Shown piece by piece: positions 53,602 to 62,454 of a stretch of 64,000 bases of DNA. Origin of the DNA: Bacteroidota bacterium (GTDB lineage: Bacteria; Bacteroidota; Bacteroidia; Chitinophagales; Chitinophagaceae). Numbering within the stretch: position 1 is the first letter of the stretch; each line of letters begins with the position of its first letter. The stretch spans positions 1 through 64,000 of the forward strand of contig JAFEAB010000108.1 in the NCBI GenBank assembly GCA_018266615.1. The letters run 5' to 3'. The notes beneath the pieces were generated by a model, which was not told where the DNA came from, did not search any database, and worked only from the letters and a program-made list of their open reading frames with translations. Position numbers and translations under genes: made by a program.

Positions 53602-56397
53602 TTATAATGAACGGCGAACTTCTGTTTCTTCAAATGCTTCCACAATATCGCCAACCTTTATATCATTATAGTTTTTAATGGTAAGCCCACACTCCATATT
53701 AGAGGCCACTTCTTTCACATCATCTTTATACCGCTTAAGGCTTGCCAATTCTCCGGTAAATATTACGATACCATCGCGAACGAGCCGGATCTTGTTGTTT
53801 CTTGCAATTTTACCATCTAACACAAAACAACCGGCAACCGTAGCCTTATCGAACTTATAGGTTTCACGTATTTCCACATTTGCCACTACCTTATCTTCCA
53901 CACTTGGTTCAAGCATCCCTTCCATAGCGCTCTTAATTTCTTCGATGGCATTATAGATGATGGAATAGGTTTTGATTTCGATGGATTCTGCCTGGGCCAG
54001 TCTGTTTGCCTGGATAGAAGGGCGAACGTTAAATCCGATAATGATGGCATCTGATGCGTTGGCAAGGGTTACATCACTTTCGGTAATTGCCCCCACCCCT
54101 TTATGGATAACCCGAACTACAATTTCTTCGGTACTTAGTTTTTGTAATGAATCGCTCAATGCTTCAACAGATCCATCCACATCCCCTTTAATAATAACAT
54201 TCAGCTCTTTAAAATTGCCCAGTGCAAGGCGGCGGCCAATTTCATCGAGGGTGATGTGTTTCTTTGCCCGCATGCCTTGTTCACGGAGAATTTGTCCGCG
54301 TTTGTTGGCCATTTCCCGGGCAATGGATTCATCTTCATACACCTTAAAGGTTTCACCGGCCTGAGGGGCCCCATTCAAACCCAGGATAAGAACCGGGGTA
54401 GATGGAGGCGCTTCATCGAGACGCTGGTTCCTTTCGTTATACATCGCTTTTACCTTCCCAAAATATTGGCCGGAAACAATCATATCACCCTGGCGCAATG
54501 TACCATTTTGAACCAATACGGTAGCCACATAACCGCGGCCTTTATCGAGTGAGGCTTCAATAACGGTACCGTTTGCATGCCGCCCTGGGTTTGCTTTTAA
54601 TTCAAGCAGGTCTGTTTCCAGTAATATTTTTTCTAACAGGAGATCAACGTTTTGACCCTTCTTGGCGCTTATTTCCTGGCTTTGATATTTACCACCCCAA
54701 CTTTCCACCAGGATGTTCATCCCGGCAAGTTGTTCTTTAATTTTTTCAGGATTGGCCCCTTCCTTATCCATTTTGTTAATGGCGAAGATCATGGGTACAT
54801 TGGCAGCCTGGGAGTGGGAAATAGCTTCCCGGGTTTGAGGCATCACCGCATCATCTGCCGCTACCACAATTACTGCAATATCAGTAACCTTGGCACCACG
54901 GGCACGCATAGCTGTAAAGGCCTCGTGGCCTGGTGTATCAAGAAAGGTAATCCGCCGGTTATCTTTGGTTTTAACTTCATACGCTCCAATATGCTGCGTA
55001 ATACCGCCTGCTTCCCCGGAAATTACGTTTGTATTGCGGATATAATCGAGGAGTGAGGTTTTACCATGATCCACGTGTCCCATGATGGTAACAATGGGCG
55101 CTCTCGGTTTAAGGTCATCCGGAGCATCCTCTTCCTCTTCTTCATGCATTTCGGCAGCGTCATCCACACCAATAAATTCCACATCAAATCCAAATTCTCC
55201 GGCCACTAATTCAATCACATCCGCCTCAAGCCGTTGATTGATCGAAACCATGATACCCAGGTTCATACACTTACTGATCACATCTGCAAAACTTACATCC
55301 ATGAGGTTGGCGAGTTCGCTCACCGAAATAAATTCGGTAACCTGCAGTTTATTATTTTCTGCTCCTTCGGCTCCCATTTGTTCCGCCAACTCTTCGCGCC
55401 TTGCCCGGCGGTGTTTGGCTTTCAAACTTTTTCCCCGTCCACCGGCACCGGCAAGTTTTGCCTGTGTTTGTTTCAGTTTTTCCTGAATTTCCTTCTCATC
55501 AATTACTTTATCCTGTCTGCGATTATCCTGCTGATGGTGACGACCTCCGCCCTGGCGGTTTCCACCGGGGCCTCCTCCACCCCTTCTGTTATCCCGGGGA
55601 TCGGCAATGGGGCGAACACCTCTTTGGGGTGCGCCTGTTTTTCCATCCGTCTTTTTATCGATTGGAATCCGCTTGCGTTTACGCTTATCCTCTGCATCTT
55701 TTTTGGGCCGGGTATCGCTATCAGCAGGCAATTCAATTTTTCCTAAAATTTTAGGGCCGGTTAATTTTGCAGCCTGTATATTCTCAATCTGAGGAGCCTC
55801 CGGAACTTCGGGTGCTTTTTCTTTAATTGGTACTGCAGTTACCGGGGCAGCAGCCGGTTTCTCATCTTTGGGCAGTTCTGGCACCGGCGCTTCTTGTTCT
55901 TTTTCTGCCGCCTTTTTTGTTTTTTTCTTTGGCCTGGTTGATGAATCAATGGCAGAAAGATCAATCTTGTCAATCACCTTGGGTTGTTCAATAGCCGGTG
56001 CATCAATTTTTGAAACCACCGAATCTTCTACTTCGGCAACCGGCTTGGCAACCGGTTCTTCGGGTTTTACTTCCGGAGCGGGTTCGGGTTCCTTTTCTTT
56101 TTCTTTTGCTTTCGGTTTTTCTTCCTTTTTACGGATCGACAAATCTTCCTCGTCTTTTTTCCGTTTTACTTCGCCGGCTCCTTTTGGCAGGTCAATCATT
56201 TCTGCTTTCTGCTTTGCTGCCTTATCCTGTTGGAATTCAGACTGCAGCACACGATACATTTCTTCCGAAAGTTTCGAGGTAGGCTTCAAATCGTCGCCAT
56301 TGAAGTTCTTAGACACAAGGAAATCAATCAGTGTGTTGGTACCGATGTTAAATTCCTTGGCCGCGGCCATCAACCTGGGTGTATTTACTTCTGACAT
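53602..56397 (-). CDS. infB: Translation initiation factor IF-2
   Basis: 931 residues. An N-terminal IF2_N helix bundle (about 1-55) is followed by a long Lys/Glu/Pro linker and an RNA-binding-like basic region with a Gly/Arg-rich stretch ([13 protein letters not shown]). A second IF2_N-like domain ([20 protein letters not shown]) follows. The GTPase has [17 protein letters not shown] and NKMD, and domains II-IV complete it. It brings fMet-tRNA to the 30S subunit. It is third in rimP-nusA-infB. Confidence 0.98.
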   Translation of the reverse strand: MSEVNTPRLMAAAKEFNIGTNTLIDFLVSKNFNGDDLKPTSKLSEEMYRVLQSEFQQDKAAKQKAEMIDLPKGAGEVKRKKDEEDLSIRKKEEKPKAKEKEKEPEPAPEVKPEEPVAKPVAEVEDSVVSKIDAPAIEQPKVIDKIDLSAIDSSTRPKKKTKKAAEKEQEAPVPELPKDEKPAAAPVTAVPIKEKAPEVPEAPQIENIQAAKLTGPKILGKIELPADSDTRPKKDAEDKRKRKRIPIDKKTDGKTGAPQRGVRPIADPRDNRRGGGGPGGNRQGGGRHHQQDNRRQDKVIDEKEIQEKLKQTQAKLAGAGGRGKSLKAKHRRARREELAEQMGAEGAENNKLQVTEFISVSELANLMDVSFADVISKCMNLGIMVSINQRLEADVIELVAGEFGFDVEFIGVDDAAEMHEEEEEDAPDDLKPRAPIVTIMGHVDHGKTSLLDYIRNTNVISGEAGGITQHIGAYEVKTKDNRRITFLDTPGHEAFTAMRARGAKVTDIAVIVVAADDAVMPQTREAISHSQAANVPMIFAINKMDKEGANPEKIKEQLAGMNILVESWGGKYQSQEISAKKGQNVDLLLEKILLETDLLELKANPGRHANGTVIEASLDKGRGYVATVLVQNGTLRQGDMIVSGQYFGKVKAMYNERNQRLDEAPPSTPVLILGLNGAPQAGETFKVYEDESIAREMANKRGQILREQGMRAKKHITLDEIGRRLALGNFKELNVIIKGDVDGSVEALSDSLQKLSTEEIVVRVIHKGVGAITESDVTLANASDAIIIGFNVRPSIQANRLAQAESIEIKTYSIIYNAIEEIKSAMEGMLEPSVEDKVVANVEIRETYKFDKATVAGCFVLDGKIARNNKIRLVRDGIVIFTGELASLKRYKDDVKEVASNMECGLTIKNYNDIKVGDIVEAFEETEVRRSL

Positions 56398-56409
56398 TCT
56401 TTTTATATC

Positions 56410-56430
56410 ATCCCGCGATTTCAGCGGGAT
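56410..56430 (-). other. Hairpin in the infB leader
   Basis: Minus strand: ATCCCGC/GCGGGAT 7-bp stem with 7-nt loop, 12 bases before the infB ATG. No T-run follows, so it is more likely an RNA structure affecting infB translation or mRNA processing than a terminator. Confidence 0.55.
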
Positions 56431-56486
56431 TACTTTTCATTAATCTTTGTTCTTCTTCCTGATCTAAATCTACAAACCATTTCCGG

Positions 56487-57737
56487 TTATTCCTTGTCGA
56501 ATTCTTCCTGGAGAATGCGCCTCACATCGAGGATGGTCTCCTTTTCCAGGTCGGTACGCCTTTCCAGTTCTTCCGGTGTAAGGTCGAGTACCGAACGGGC
56601 GGTATCGCAGCCAATCCGTTTGAATTCATCAATCACCCAACCTTCAATTTCATCTGCAAACTCTTCGATGCTGATATCGAAGTCTTCTTCCTCGCCTTCA
56701 TTATCTCTGAATACATCCAATTCATACCCCGTAAGCTCACAGGCCAGTTTAATATTTACACCCCGGCGGCCAATAGCCAGCGATACCTGGTCGGGCTTGA
56801 GATACACATTGGCATGCTTCTTTTCAGTATCCATTTCAATACTGGTAATTTTTGCCGGTGTAAGCGAACGTTGGATCAGCAACTGGGTATTGGTAGTCCA
56901 ATTAATGACATCAATATTTTCATTCTTTAATTCGCGAACAATACCATGAATGCGGCTCCCCTTCATCCCCACGCAGGCACCAACCGGATCGATGCGATCG
57001 TCGTAGCTTTCTACTGCCACCTTAGCCCTTTCACCCGGCTCGCGTACAATTTTCTTCACTACAATAAGGCCATCGAAAATTTCAGGAACTTCAATTTCGA
57101 GGAGTTTTTCGAGGAACATCGGACTGGTGCGGGAGAGGATGATTACCGCCTGGTTATTTTTTAGCTCTACCTTTTTTACAACCGCACGAATAGTTTCTCC
57201 CTTTTTAAAATAGTCGGTTGGGATCTGTTCCGATTTGGGCAACAGCATTTCGTTGCCGTCTTCATCCAGAATTAAAATTTCTTTTCTCCAAACCTGGTAC
57301 ACTTCACCATTTACGATTTCACCTACCCGGTCTTCATATTTTTTAATAAGAATATTCTTCTTCAAATCATTGATGCGGGCCGCAAGCGTCTGCTTTCCTG
57401 CAAGAATGGCCCTGCGCCCAAATTCCTTTTGAATATCCACTTCCTCATAAAGCTCTTCTCCTACCTGGTAATCAGGCTCAATTTTGATGGCATCCTTATA
57501 TTCAATCTCAGTAAGGGTGTTATATAAGTCATCATTTTCTACAATAGTACGCCTGCGGAAAATTTCCAGATCCCCTTTTTGGTCGTTAATAATCACATCA
57601 AAGCATTCATCGCTGCCATATTTTTTCCGGATAAGGGTTTTAAATACATCTTCCATAACCCTCATCAACGTAGGCCGATCGATGTTTTCTGCGTCTTTAA
57701 ATTCCTGAAAGGAATCGATTAAGTTGATGCTTGCCAT
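56487..57737 (-). CDS. nusA: Transcription factor NusA
   Basis: 416 residues from the ATG at 57737 (MASINLIDSFQEF). The N-terminal RNAP-binding domain (1-120), S1 domain (GEIVNGEVYQVWRKEILI) and two KH domains (GACVGMKGSRIHGIVREL and SLAIGRRGVNIKLACELTG) are all there. It ends in a short acidic tail without the E. coli-type repeats. It controls pausing, termination and antitermination. Second gene of the operon. Confidence 0.97.
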   Translation of the reverse strand: MASINLIDSFQEFKDAENIDRPTLMRVMEDVFKTLIRKKYGSDECFDVIINDQKGDLEIFRRRTIVENDDLYNTLTEIEYKDAIKIEPDYQVGEELYEEVDIQKEFGRRAILAGKQTLAARINDLKKNILIKKYEDRVGEIVNGEVYQVWRKEILILDEDGNEMLLPKSEQIPTDYFKKGETIRAVVKKVELKNNQAVIILSRTSPMFLEKLLEIEVPEIFDGLIVVKKIVREPGERAKVAVESYDDRIDPVGACVGMKGSRIHGIVRELKNENIDVINWTTNTQLLIQRSLTPAKITSIEMDTEKKHANVYLKPDQVSLAIGRRGVNIKLACELTGYELDVFRDNEGEEEDFDISIEEFADEIEGWVIDEFKRIGCDTARSVLDLTPEELERRTDLEKETILDVRRILQEEFDKE

Positions 57738-57787
57738 ATACATTCCGGCATCCGATTACCCCGCCGGTGGGGGAGTTTGGTTATTAT

Positions 57788-58252
57788 TTAAAATTTAATT
57801 TGAACACTCGCTTGTTTAATCTCACTAAAGGGAATTTCAACACGGATAACCTCCGCCTTCTTCCCTTTACCTTCCGTGTATTCCAAAGAAATAGCCTCCT
57901 CCGAAACGGCAAGCAGTTTGCCTGACTTAACCGTGTTATCTAACAGGGAAACATCCAGGTTTCTGCCCTGGTTTTTAACATATTGCCGGTGCAATTTTAA
58001 GGGCTGGTCAATACCCGGACTCGAAACCTCTAAAGAGAAATCGCCATCCTCAAAAACCGCCTTTTCTTCCAACACCTTATATAATGAGCGGTTTATCCGG
58101 ATGCACTTTTCAATTGCAAGTCCCTGATCTGCATCGAGATATACTTTTATATTGTTGGTAGGTTTAATTTTAATATCCACCAAAAAAGTATCTGGCTCTA
58201 AAAGCGATTCAGTTAAGTTGCGGATTATCTCTATCTTTTCGTTCGTACTCAT
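57788..58252 (-). CDS. rimP: Ribosome maturation factor RimP
   Basis: 154 residues. The N-terminal domain carries VDIKIKPTNNIKVYLD and GDFSLEVSSPGIDQPL, the usual RimP signature, and an SH3-like C-terminal domain follows. It helps assemble the 30S subunit. First gene of rimP-nusA-infB. The start is clear. A structured leader is present upstream (58269-58305). Confidence 0.95.
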   Translation of the reverse strand: MSTNEKIEIIRNLTESLLEPDTFLVDIKIKPTNNIKVYLDADQGLAIEKCIRINRSLYKVLEEKAVFEDGDFSLEVSSPGIDQPLKLHRQYVKNQGRNLDVSLLDNTVKSGKLLAVSEEAISLEYTEGKGKKAEVIRVEIPFSEIKQASVQIKF

Positions 58253-58268
58253 CGGAGCTTATAAAAGA

Positions 58269-58305
58269 AGAAGGGAACCACCGGCTCCCTTCTGTCTCTC
58301 TTTTT
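58269..58305. promoter_or_regulatory. Hairpin between rimP and the DUF4834 gene
   Basis: AGAAGGGA (58269-58276) pairs with TCCCTTCT (58286-58293), with a 9-nt partly paired loop. On the plus strand TCTCTCTTTTT follows, which looks like a terminator, yet no plus-strand gene lies upstream. In rimP mRNA it would lie about 17 bases before the ATG. Confidence 0.5.
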
Positions 58306-58394
58306 CCGCTGCAAATATAGGTTATAAAAGATTTTCCGCAAAATTGGAATTTCTTCCACTGTAAAAATTAACAGCCGGGTTTATGCGGCCTCTA

Positions 58395-58402
58395 TAACTT
58401 TG
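58395..58402 (+). promoter_or_regulatory. -7 promoter element TAACTTTG for the DUF4834 gene
   Basis: TAACTTTG, then exactly four bases, then ATG at 58407. Confidence 0.65.
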
Positions 58403-58406
58403 CTCC

Positions 58407-58652
58407 ATGAACATTTTGCGCCTACTATTTGAGTTATTCGTGATCTACCTCGTTTATAAACTGATTTTTGATTTTATTATCCCTATCTACCGCACCAGTA
58501 AACAAATAAAAACAAAGGTGGATGAGATGAATCAAAAAATGAACCAACAGCAAAATGTAAATAATCCCTCATTTCAATCGCACCAGCAGCAACCCAAAGC
58601 TCACAAACCGGCATCCGAAGATTATATCGACTACGAAGAAATTAAATCGTAA
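58407..58652 (+). CDS. DUF4834-like small membrane protein
   Basis: 81 residues. One N-terminal hydrophobic segment (LRLLFELFVIYLVYKLIFDFIIPIY) is followed by a Gln/Asn-rich polar tail and a conserved-looking EDYIDYEEIKS end. The pattern resembles DUF4834, a family of small Bacteroidota proteins. Function unknown. It overlaps the 3' end of the HAD gene by 22 bases, tail to tail. Confidence 0.72.
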   Translation: MNILRLLFELFVIYLVYKLIFDFIIPIYRTSKQIKTKVDEMNQKMNQQQNVNNPSFQSHQQQPKAHKPASEDYIDYEEIKS

Positions 58653-59260
58653 TCCAGGTTTTCGATTCTTTCTCCGGGCAACAGCGTATGGATGTGGAAC
58701 CCTAGCCCTCTTGCCACTTCCGTGTTAGCGGGTATATCATCCACAAATAAAGTTTCTTCGGCCGCAATTGCGGCATCGGCCAGTACAAATTCGAAAATTG
58801 CGGCATCCGGTTTTCGGAACCCAATTTCGTGCGAGAAATAAGCCTGGGTGAAATATTCCCTCAGGGGCCGGCTACCGATTTGCGCAAGGAACTTATTTTC
58901 AAATGCCACCTGGTGGACGGCATTGGTATTGCTCAAGAGGAAAATCCGGAATCGTTGTGAAAGTTCCGGTAAATATCGAATACTACCCACTCTGAAATCC
59001 AACAACATGCTATTCCATGCATTTCGTATATCCATTTCCGTAATCAGCCCATTGCCCGCTTCTAACATATACTTATAAAACTCCGGATTACTGATGTGGC
59101 CGGTTTCAAAGTCATTGAAAATATTATTTCCTTTAAATTTCGAATACATTTCTTCGAAATTTGTATAACCCAATTGGTGAAAGGCCCTGGCGGTTTTATC
59201 ATAATCAATATCCAGCAAAACGGCCCCCAGGTCGAAGATGATATTCTTAAGTTTACTCAT
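58631..59260 (-). CDS. HAD-superfamily hydrolase (subfamily IA)
   Basis: 209 residues. Motif I IFDLGAVLLDID (nucleophile Asp near residue 10), a small cap domain, motif II LLSNTN, motif III with RKPDAAIF, and motif IV FVDDIPANT. It is probably a phosphatase of sugar phosphates or nucleotides. Substrate not known. Confidence 0.9.
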   Translation of the reverse strand: MSKLKNIIFDLGAVLLDIDYDKTARAFHQLGYTNFEEMYSKFKGNNIFNDFETGHISNPEFYKYMLEAGNGLITEMDIRNAWNSMLLDFRVGSIRYLPELSQRFRIFLLSNTNAVHQVAFENKFLAQIGSRPLREYFTQAYFSHEIGFRKPDAAIFEFVLADAAIAAEETLFVDDIPANTEVARGLGFHIHTLLPGERIENLDYDLISS

Positions 59261-59376
59261 AGAAAAAAATAATAATTATACCCGGGTTTTCCGCTGGCAT
59301 CCATTATAAAAATACGGCGAAAAAATGGGGGCTATGTAGCAAAGGATCAGGACCCGGCAGCAATTCCGGCTGTCCG

Positions 59377-59407
59377 ATTGCCCTTTTTGGCAAAGCCAAA
59401 AAGGGCA
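59377..59407. other. 14-bp perfect hairpin after the GH3 gene
   Basis: TTGCCCTTTTTGGC/GCCAAAAAGGGCAA around AAA. No T-run on either strand. It sits between two genes on the minus strand (GH3 upstream, HAD downstream) and may stabilise or end the upstream mRNA. Confidence 0.6.
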
Positions 59408-59494
59408 ACTCCCATCCGGCAGCCCTTCAACTGTAAGGAACCGCTTCAGCTTACCCCATTTCATCAACACGTCTTCGAACAGCCCTCCAATAAA

Positions 59495-61789
59495 TCATTT
59501 TTTCCAATCCAGGGTCTGCATTTTCACCTCCGCCGAATTTCCTCCAATCATTATTTGGAATTCACCCGGCTCCCAATCATACTTCATGGAATTACAATCC
59601 GGAGCAGGTTTATAAAATTTCAAAAGTTCAGGTGTGATTTGGAAGGTCACTTCGCGGCTCTCACCCGGACCTAATTCAATCTTTTGGAATCCTTTCAACT
59701 CTTTTACCGGACGCGTGATGGAAGCTACCATATCGCGGATATATAACTGAACTACTTCTTTTCCTGTCCGGGTTCCCGTATTCGTAACGGTAATGCTTGC
59801 CCGAATACTTGTATTTCCTCTGGGGTTCCTGTTGCTGAGTTTTACCTCTCCATAGCTAAAGCTGGTGTAGCTCAATCCAAATCCAAAAGGATAAACAGGG
59901 AAATTCGACACATCCAGATAGTTGGAGGTAAATTTTTCAAAACTCGTTCCTTTACTGACGGGCCTGCCGGTGTTTTTATGTGCATAATAAATGGGAATTT
60001 GTCCTACATTTTGAGGAAAAGTAGTAGTCAGTTTTCCGGATGGATTAACATCTCCAAACAATACATCAGCAATGGCATTCCCCGTTTCTGATCCGCCAAA
60101 CCAAACATTAAGAATGGCAGGCACGTGTTCACTTTCCCATTTAATGGTTAGGGGCCTCCCGGTAAATAAAACCAGCACCACCGGCTTTCCGGTCTTAAGC
60201 AGGGCCTTCAGTAAATCTTTTTGCGCATCTGGGATGTCAAGATCGGTACGACTCGAGGATTCCCCGGTCATTTCCGAAGCTTCTCCTAAAGCAGCCACAA
60301 TAATATCCGACTTTTCAGCTACGTCCAATGCTTCTTTTAATAGTGCGGCATCATCACCCCATGGTATTTCCCTGCCAAACATAGTGGCATTTTTCTGGTA
60401 AACAGAATCGTACATCAGGTTCGATCCCTGGGCAAAAATAATTTGAGCCTTACTGCCAACCGCTTTCTCCAACCCTTCCTTTACGGAAATACATTTATTA
60501 AAATCGGTTGCCACACTCCAGGTTCCGGCCATGTTATTCCTGTTATTCCCCAAAGGGCCTATTAAAGCAATAGTACCGGTTTTTTTTATAGGCAGCAGTT
60601 GGTTATCATTTTTTAACAATACAAAAGATTCGGCGGCAATTGTCCGGGCAGCCCGTATATGCTCAGGTGTATAAATTTCTGTTTCCGATCTTTTCTTATT
60701 ACAAAATTTATAGGGGTTATTAAACAGTCCGAGTTTATATTTTGCCTCAAGCACCAGCCGGCAGGCATCATCAATTTGTTTTTGGGTTATTTTTCCTTCC
60801 TTCAAGGATTTTTTTAGGGTGGTTAAGAAGCCTTCACCCACCATATCCATATCCAATCCGGCATTTAAGGCCAGGGCAGAAACCTGTTGTAAATTTCCCA
60901 TACCATGCGCTATCATTTCATTAATCCCTGTATAATCTGAAACTACAAACCCCTTAAAGCCCCATTTCTTACGCAATACGTCGGTAAGTAGAAAGCGATT
61001 ACCCGTTGCCGGTACTCCTTCCACGTCATTAAAAGAAGCCATTACACTGCCTACCCCTGCATCAACTGCCGCTTTAAAAGGAGGAAGATAATCGTTAAAC
61101 ATACGTTCTCTGTCCATATTAGCGGTATTATAATCCCGGCCGGCCTCTGCTGCCCCATAGAGGGCAAAATGTTTTACGCAAGACAATATATTATTGTCCT
61201 GGTTAAGGTTGCCCTGGTAACCTCGAACCATCGCTTTTGCAATTTCGGATCCCAAAAAGGGGTCTTCCCCGCTTCCCTCGGCAATACGCCCCCAGCGCGG
61301 GTCACGACAAATGTCAACCATGGGGGAAAAGGTCCAGCCAATTCCATCCGCACTGGCTTCGGTGGCAGCTATCCGCGCCGACTGTTCAATCAAATTCATG
61401 TCCCAGGTACATGCCAGGGCAAGAGGAATCGGGAAGGTGGTTTGATAGCCATGGATTACATCCATACCAAAAATCATGGGAATCTTTAGCCGGGTTTGTT
61501 CTACAGCAACCCGTTGCACTTCCCTAATTTTATCAACTCCCTTTATATTAAAGAGCCCACCCACATGGCCATCCCGGATTTTTTTCCCTATATCAGAATT
61601 GGAAGCCTGGCCGGTAACAATATCGCCGGCGCCCGGCAGATTTAACTGTCCAATCTTTTCATCCACGGTCATTTTCTGCATTAATGCTGAAACGAACTGA
61701 TTCATTTTCGCATCCGCTTCGGCAGTTTTCTTTTGGGCACTAACTTGAACGCACAATAGCAAAAAAAGGGGCGCAATAATTCTCTTCAT
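59495..61789 (-). CDS. GH3 beta-glucosidase/beta-xylosidase-like enzyme
   Basis: 764 residues. Signal peptide 1-18, then an N-terminal TIM barrel with the nucleophile in FVVSDYTGI, an alpha/beta domain (LIGPLGNNRNNMAGTWSV) and a C-terminal fibronectin-III-like domain (VTVTNTGTRTGKEVVQLYI-type segment). It is a periplasmic or secreted glycosidase of the BglX type. It is 13 bases after the SGNH hydrolase, in a carbohydrate block with a GH43 protein. Confidence 0.94.
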   Translation of the reverse strand: MKRIIAPLFLLLCVQVSAQKKTAEADAKMNQFVSALMQKMTVDEKIGQLNLPGAGDIVTGQASNSDIGKKIRDGHVGGLFNIKGVDKIREVQRVAVEQTRLKIPMIFGMDVIHGYQTTFPIPLALACTWDMNLIEQSARIAATEASADGIGWTFSPMVDICRDPRWGRIAEGSGEDPFLGSEIAKAMVRGYQGNLNQDNNILSCVKHFALYGAAEAGRDYNTANMDRERMFNDYLPPFKAAVDAGVGSVMASFNDVEGVPATGNRFLLTDVLRKKWGFKGFVVSDYTGINEMIAHGMGNLQQVSALALNAGLDMDMVGEGFLTTLKKSLKEGKITQKQIDDACRLVLEAKYKLGLFNNPYKFCNKKRSETEIYTPEHIRAARTIAAESFVLLKNDNQLLPIKKTGTIALIGPLGNNRNNMAGTWSVATDFNKCISVKEGLEKAVGSKAQIIFAQGSNLMYDSVYQKNATMFGREIPWGDDAALLKEALDVAEKSDIIVAALGEASEMTGESSSRTDLDIPDAQKDLLKALLKTGKPVVLVLFTGRPLTIKWESEHVPAILNVWFGGSETGNAIADVLFGDVNPSGKLTTTFPQNVGQIPIYYAHKNTGRPVSKGTSFEKFTSNYLDVSNFPVYPFGFGLSYTSFSYGEVKLSNRNPRGNTSIRASITVTNTGTRTGKEVVQLYIRDMVASITRPVKELKGFQKIELGPGESREVTFQITPELLKFYKPAPDCNSMKYDWEPGEFQIMIGGNSAEVKMQTLDWKK

Positions 61790-61802
61790 AATGAATTGTT
61801 TT

Positions 61803-62453
61803 CTACTTCAATAAATAAGGTTTAATGGATTTCCGCCAAATAGCATAGCCTTTAGCGTTCATGTGGAGCATATCGTCACGAAACAGGTCTTTTCTAATTT
61901 TACCCTTTCTTATCATTTTATCAAACACATCCACAAATCCGGTATTGGGCTGTCCCGCAAGGAATGCTTTTATTAATGCATTGGCATTTTGCATCTCCTC
62001 CACTAATCTGGCGCGGCTCGGACTTGGCTTTATTGATACAAATACAATAGATACTTGAGGCAATCGTTCCCGGATGGTCTTAAAAAGTGTCTGAAATCTT
62101 TTAAGTACGATCATGGAAGTTACCGTATCGGATGATGCCAGATCATTATCTCCGCAGTAGATTACAATTTGTTTGGGATCGTACGGGAAAATGATATCCC
62201 TGGCATAATAAATAAGATCTGGCAACGTACTACCGCCGAACCCCCGGTTAATAACGGGGTAATCTTTAAACTCCTGTTGCACATTTGTCCACATTCTAAA
62301 AGAAGAACTTCCAATAAATAAAATTTGTTTTGCCTTAACCGGGTACAGGCTGTCTTGTTTCTTAAATGCCGAAATTTCATCCGCAAATGGCGTCTTTTGG
62401 GCTATCGCCGGTAAAAAAGAAAACAGAAAAAGAATGATTCCCAATTTTTTCAT
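61803..62453 (-). CDS. SGNH/GDSL-family hydrolase
   Basis: 216 residues from the ATG at 62453 after signal-peptide analysis (MKKLGIILFLFSFLPAIAQ). Block I is IGSSSFRMW (Ser nucleophile), block III is YCGDNDLASSD and block V is DDMLHMNAKGY with Asp/His. It may be a carbohydrate esterase, such as acetyl-xylan esterase, given its neighbours. The start follows one base after the GH43 stop, so translation is probably coupled. Confidence 0.9.
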   Translation of the reverse strand: MKKLGIILFLFSFLPAIAQKTPFADEISAFKKQDSLYPVKAKQILFIGSSSFRMWTNVQQEFKDYPVINRGFGGSTLPDLIYYARDIIFPYDPKQIVIYCGDNDLASSDTVTSMIVLKRFQTLFKTIRERLPQVSIVFVSIKPSPSRARLVEEMQNANALIKAFLAGQPNTGFVDVFDKMIRKGKIRKDLFRDDMLHMNAKGYAIWRKSIKPYLLK

Positions 62454-62454
62454 A

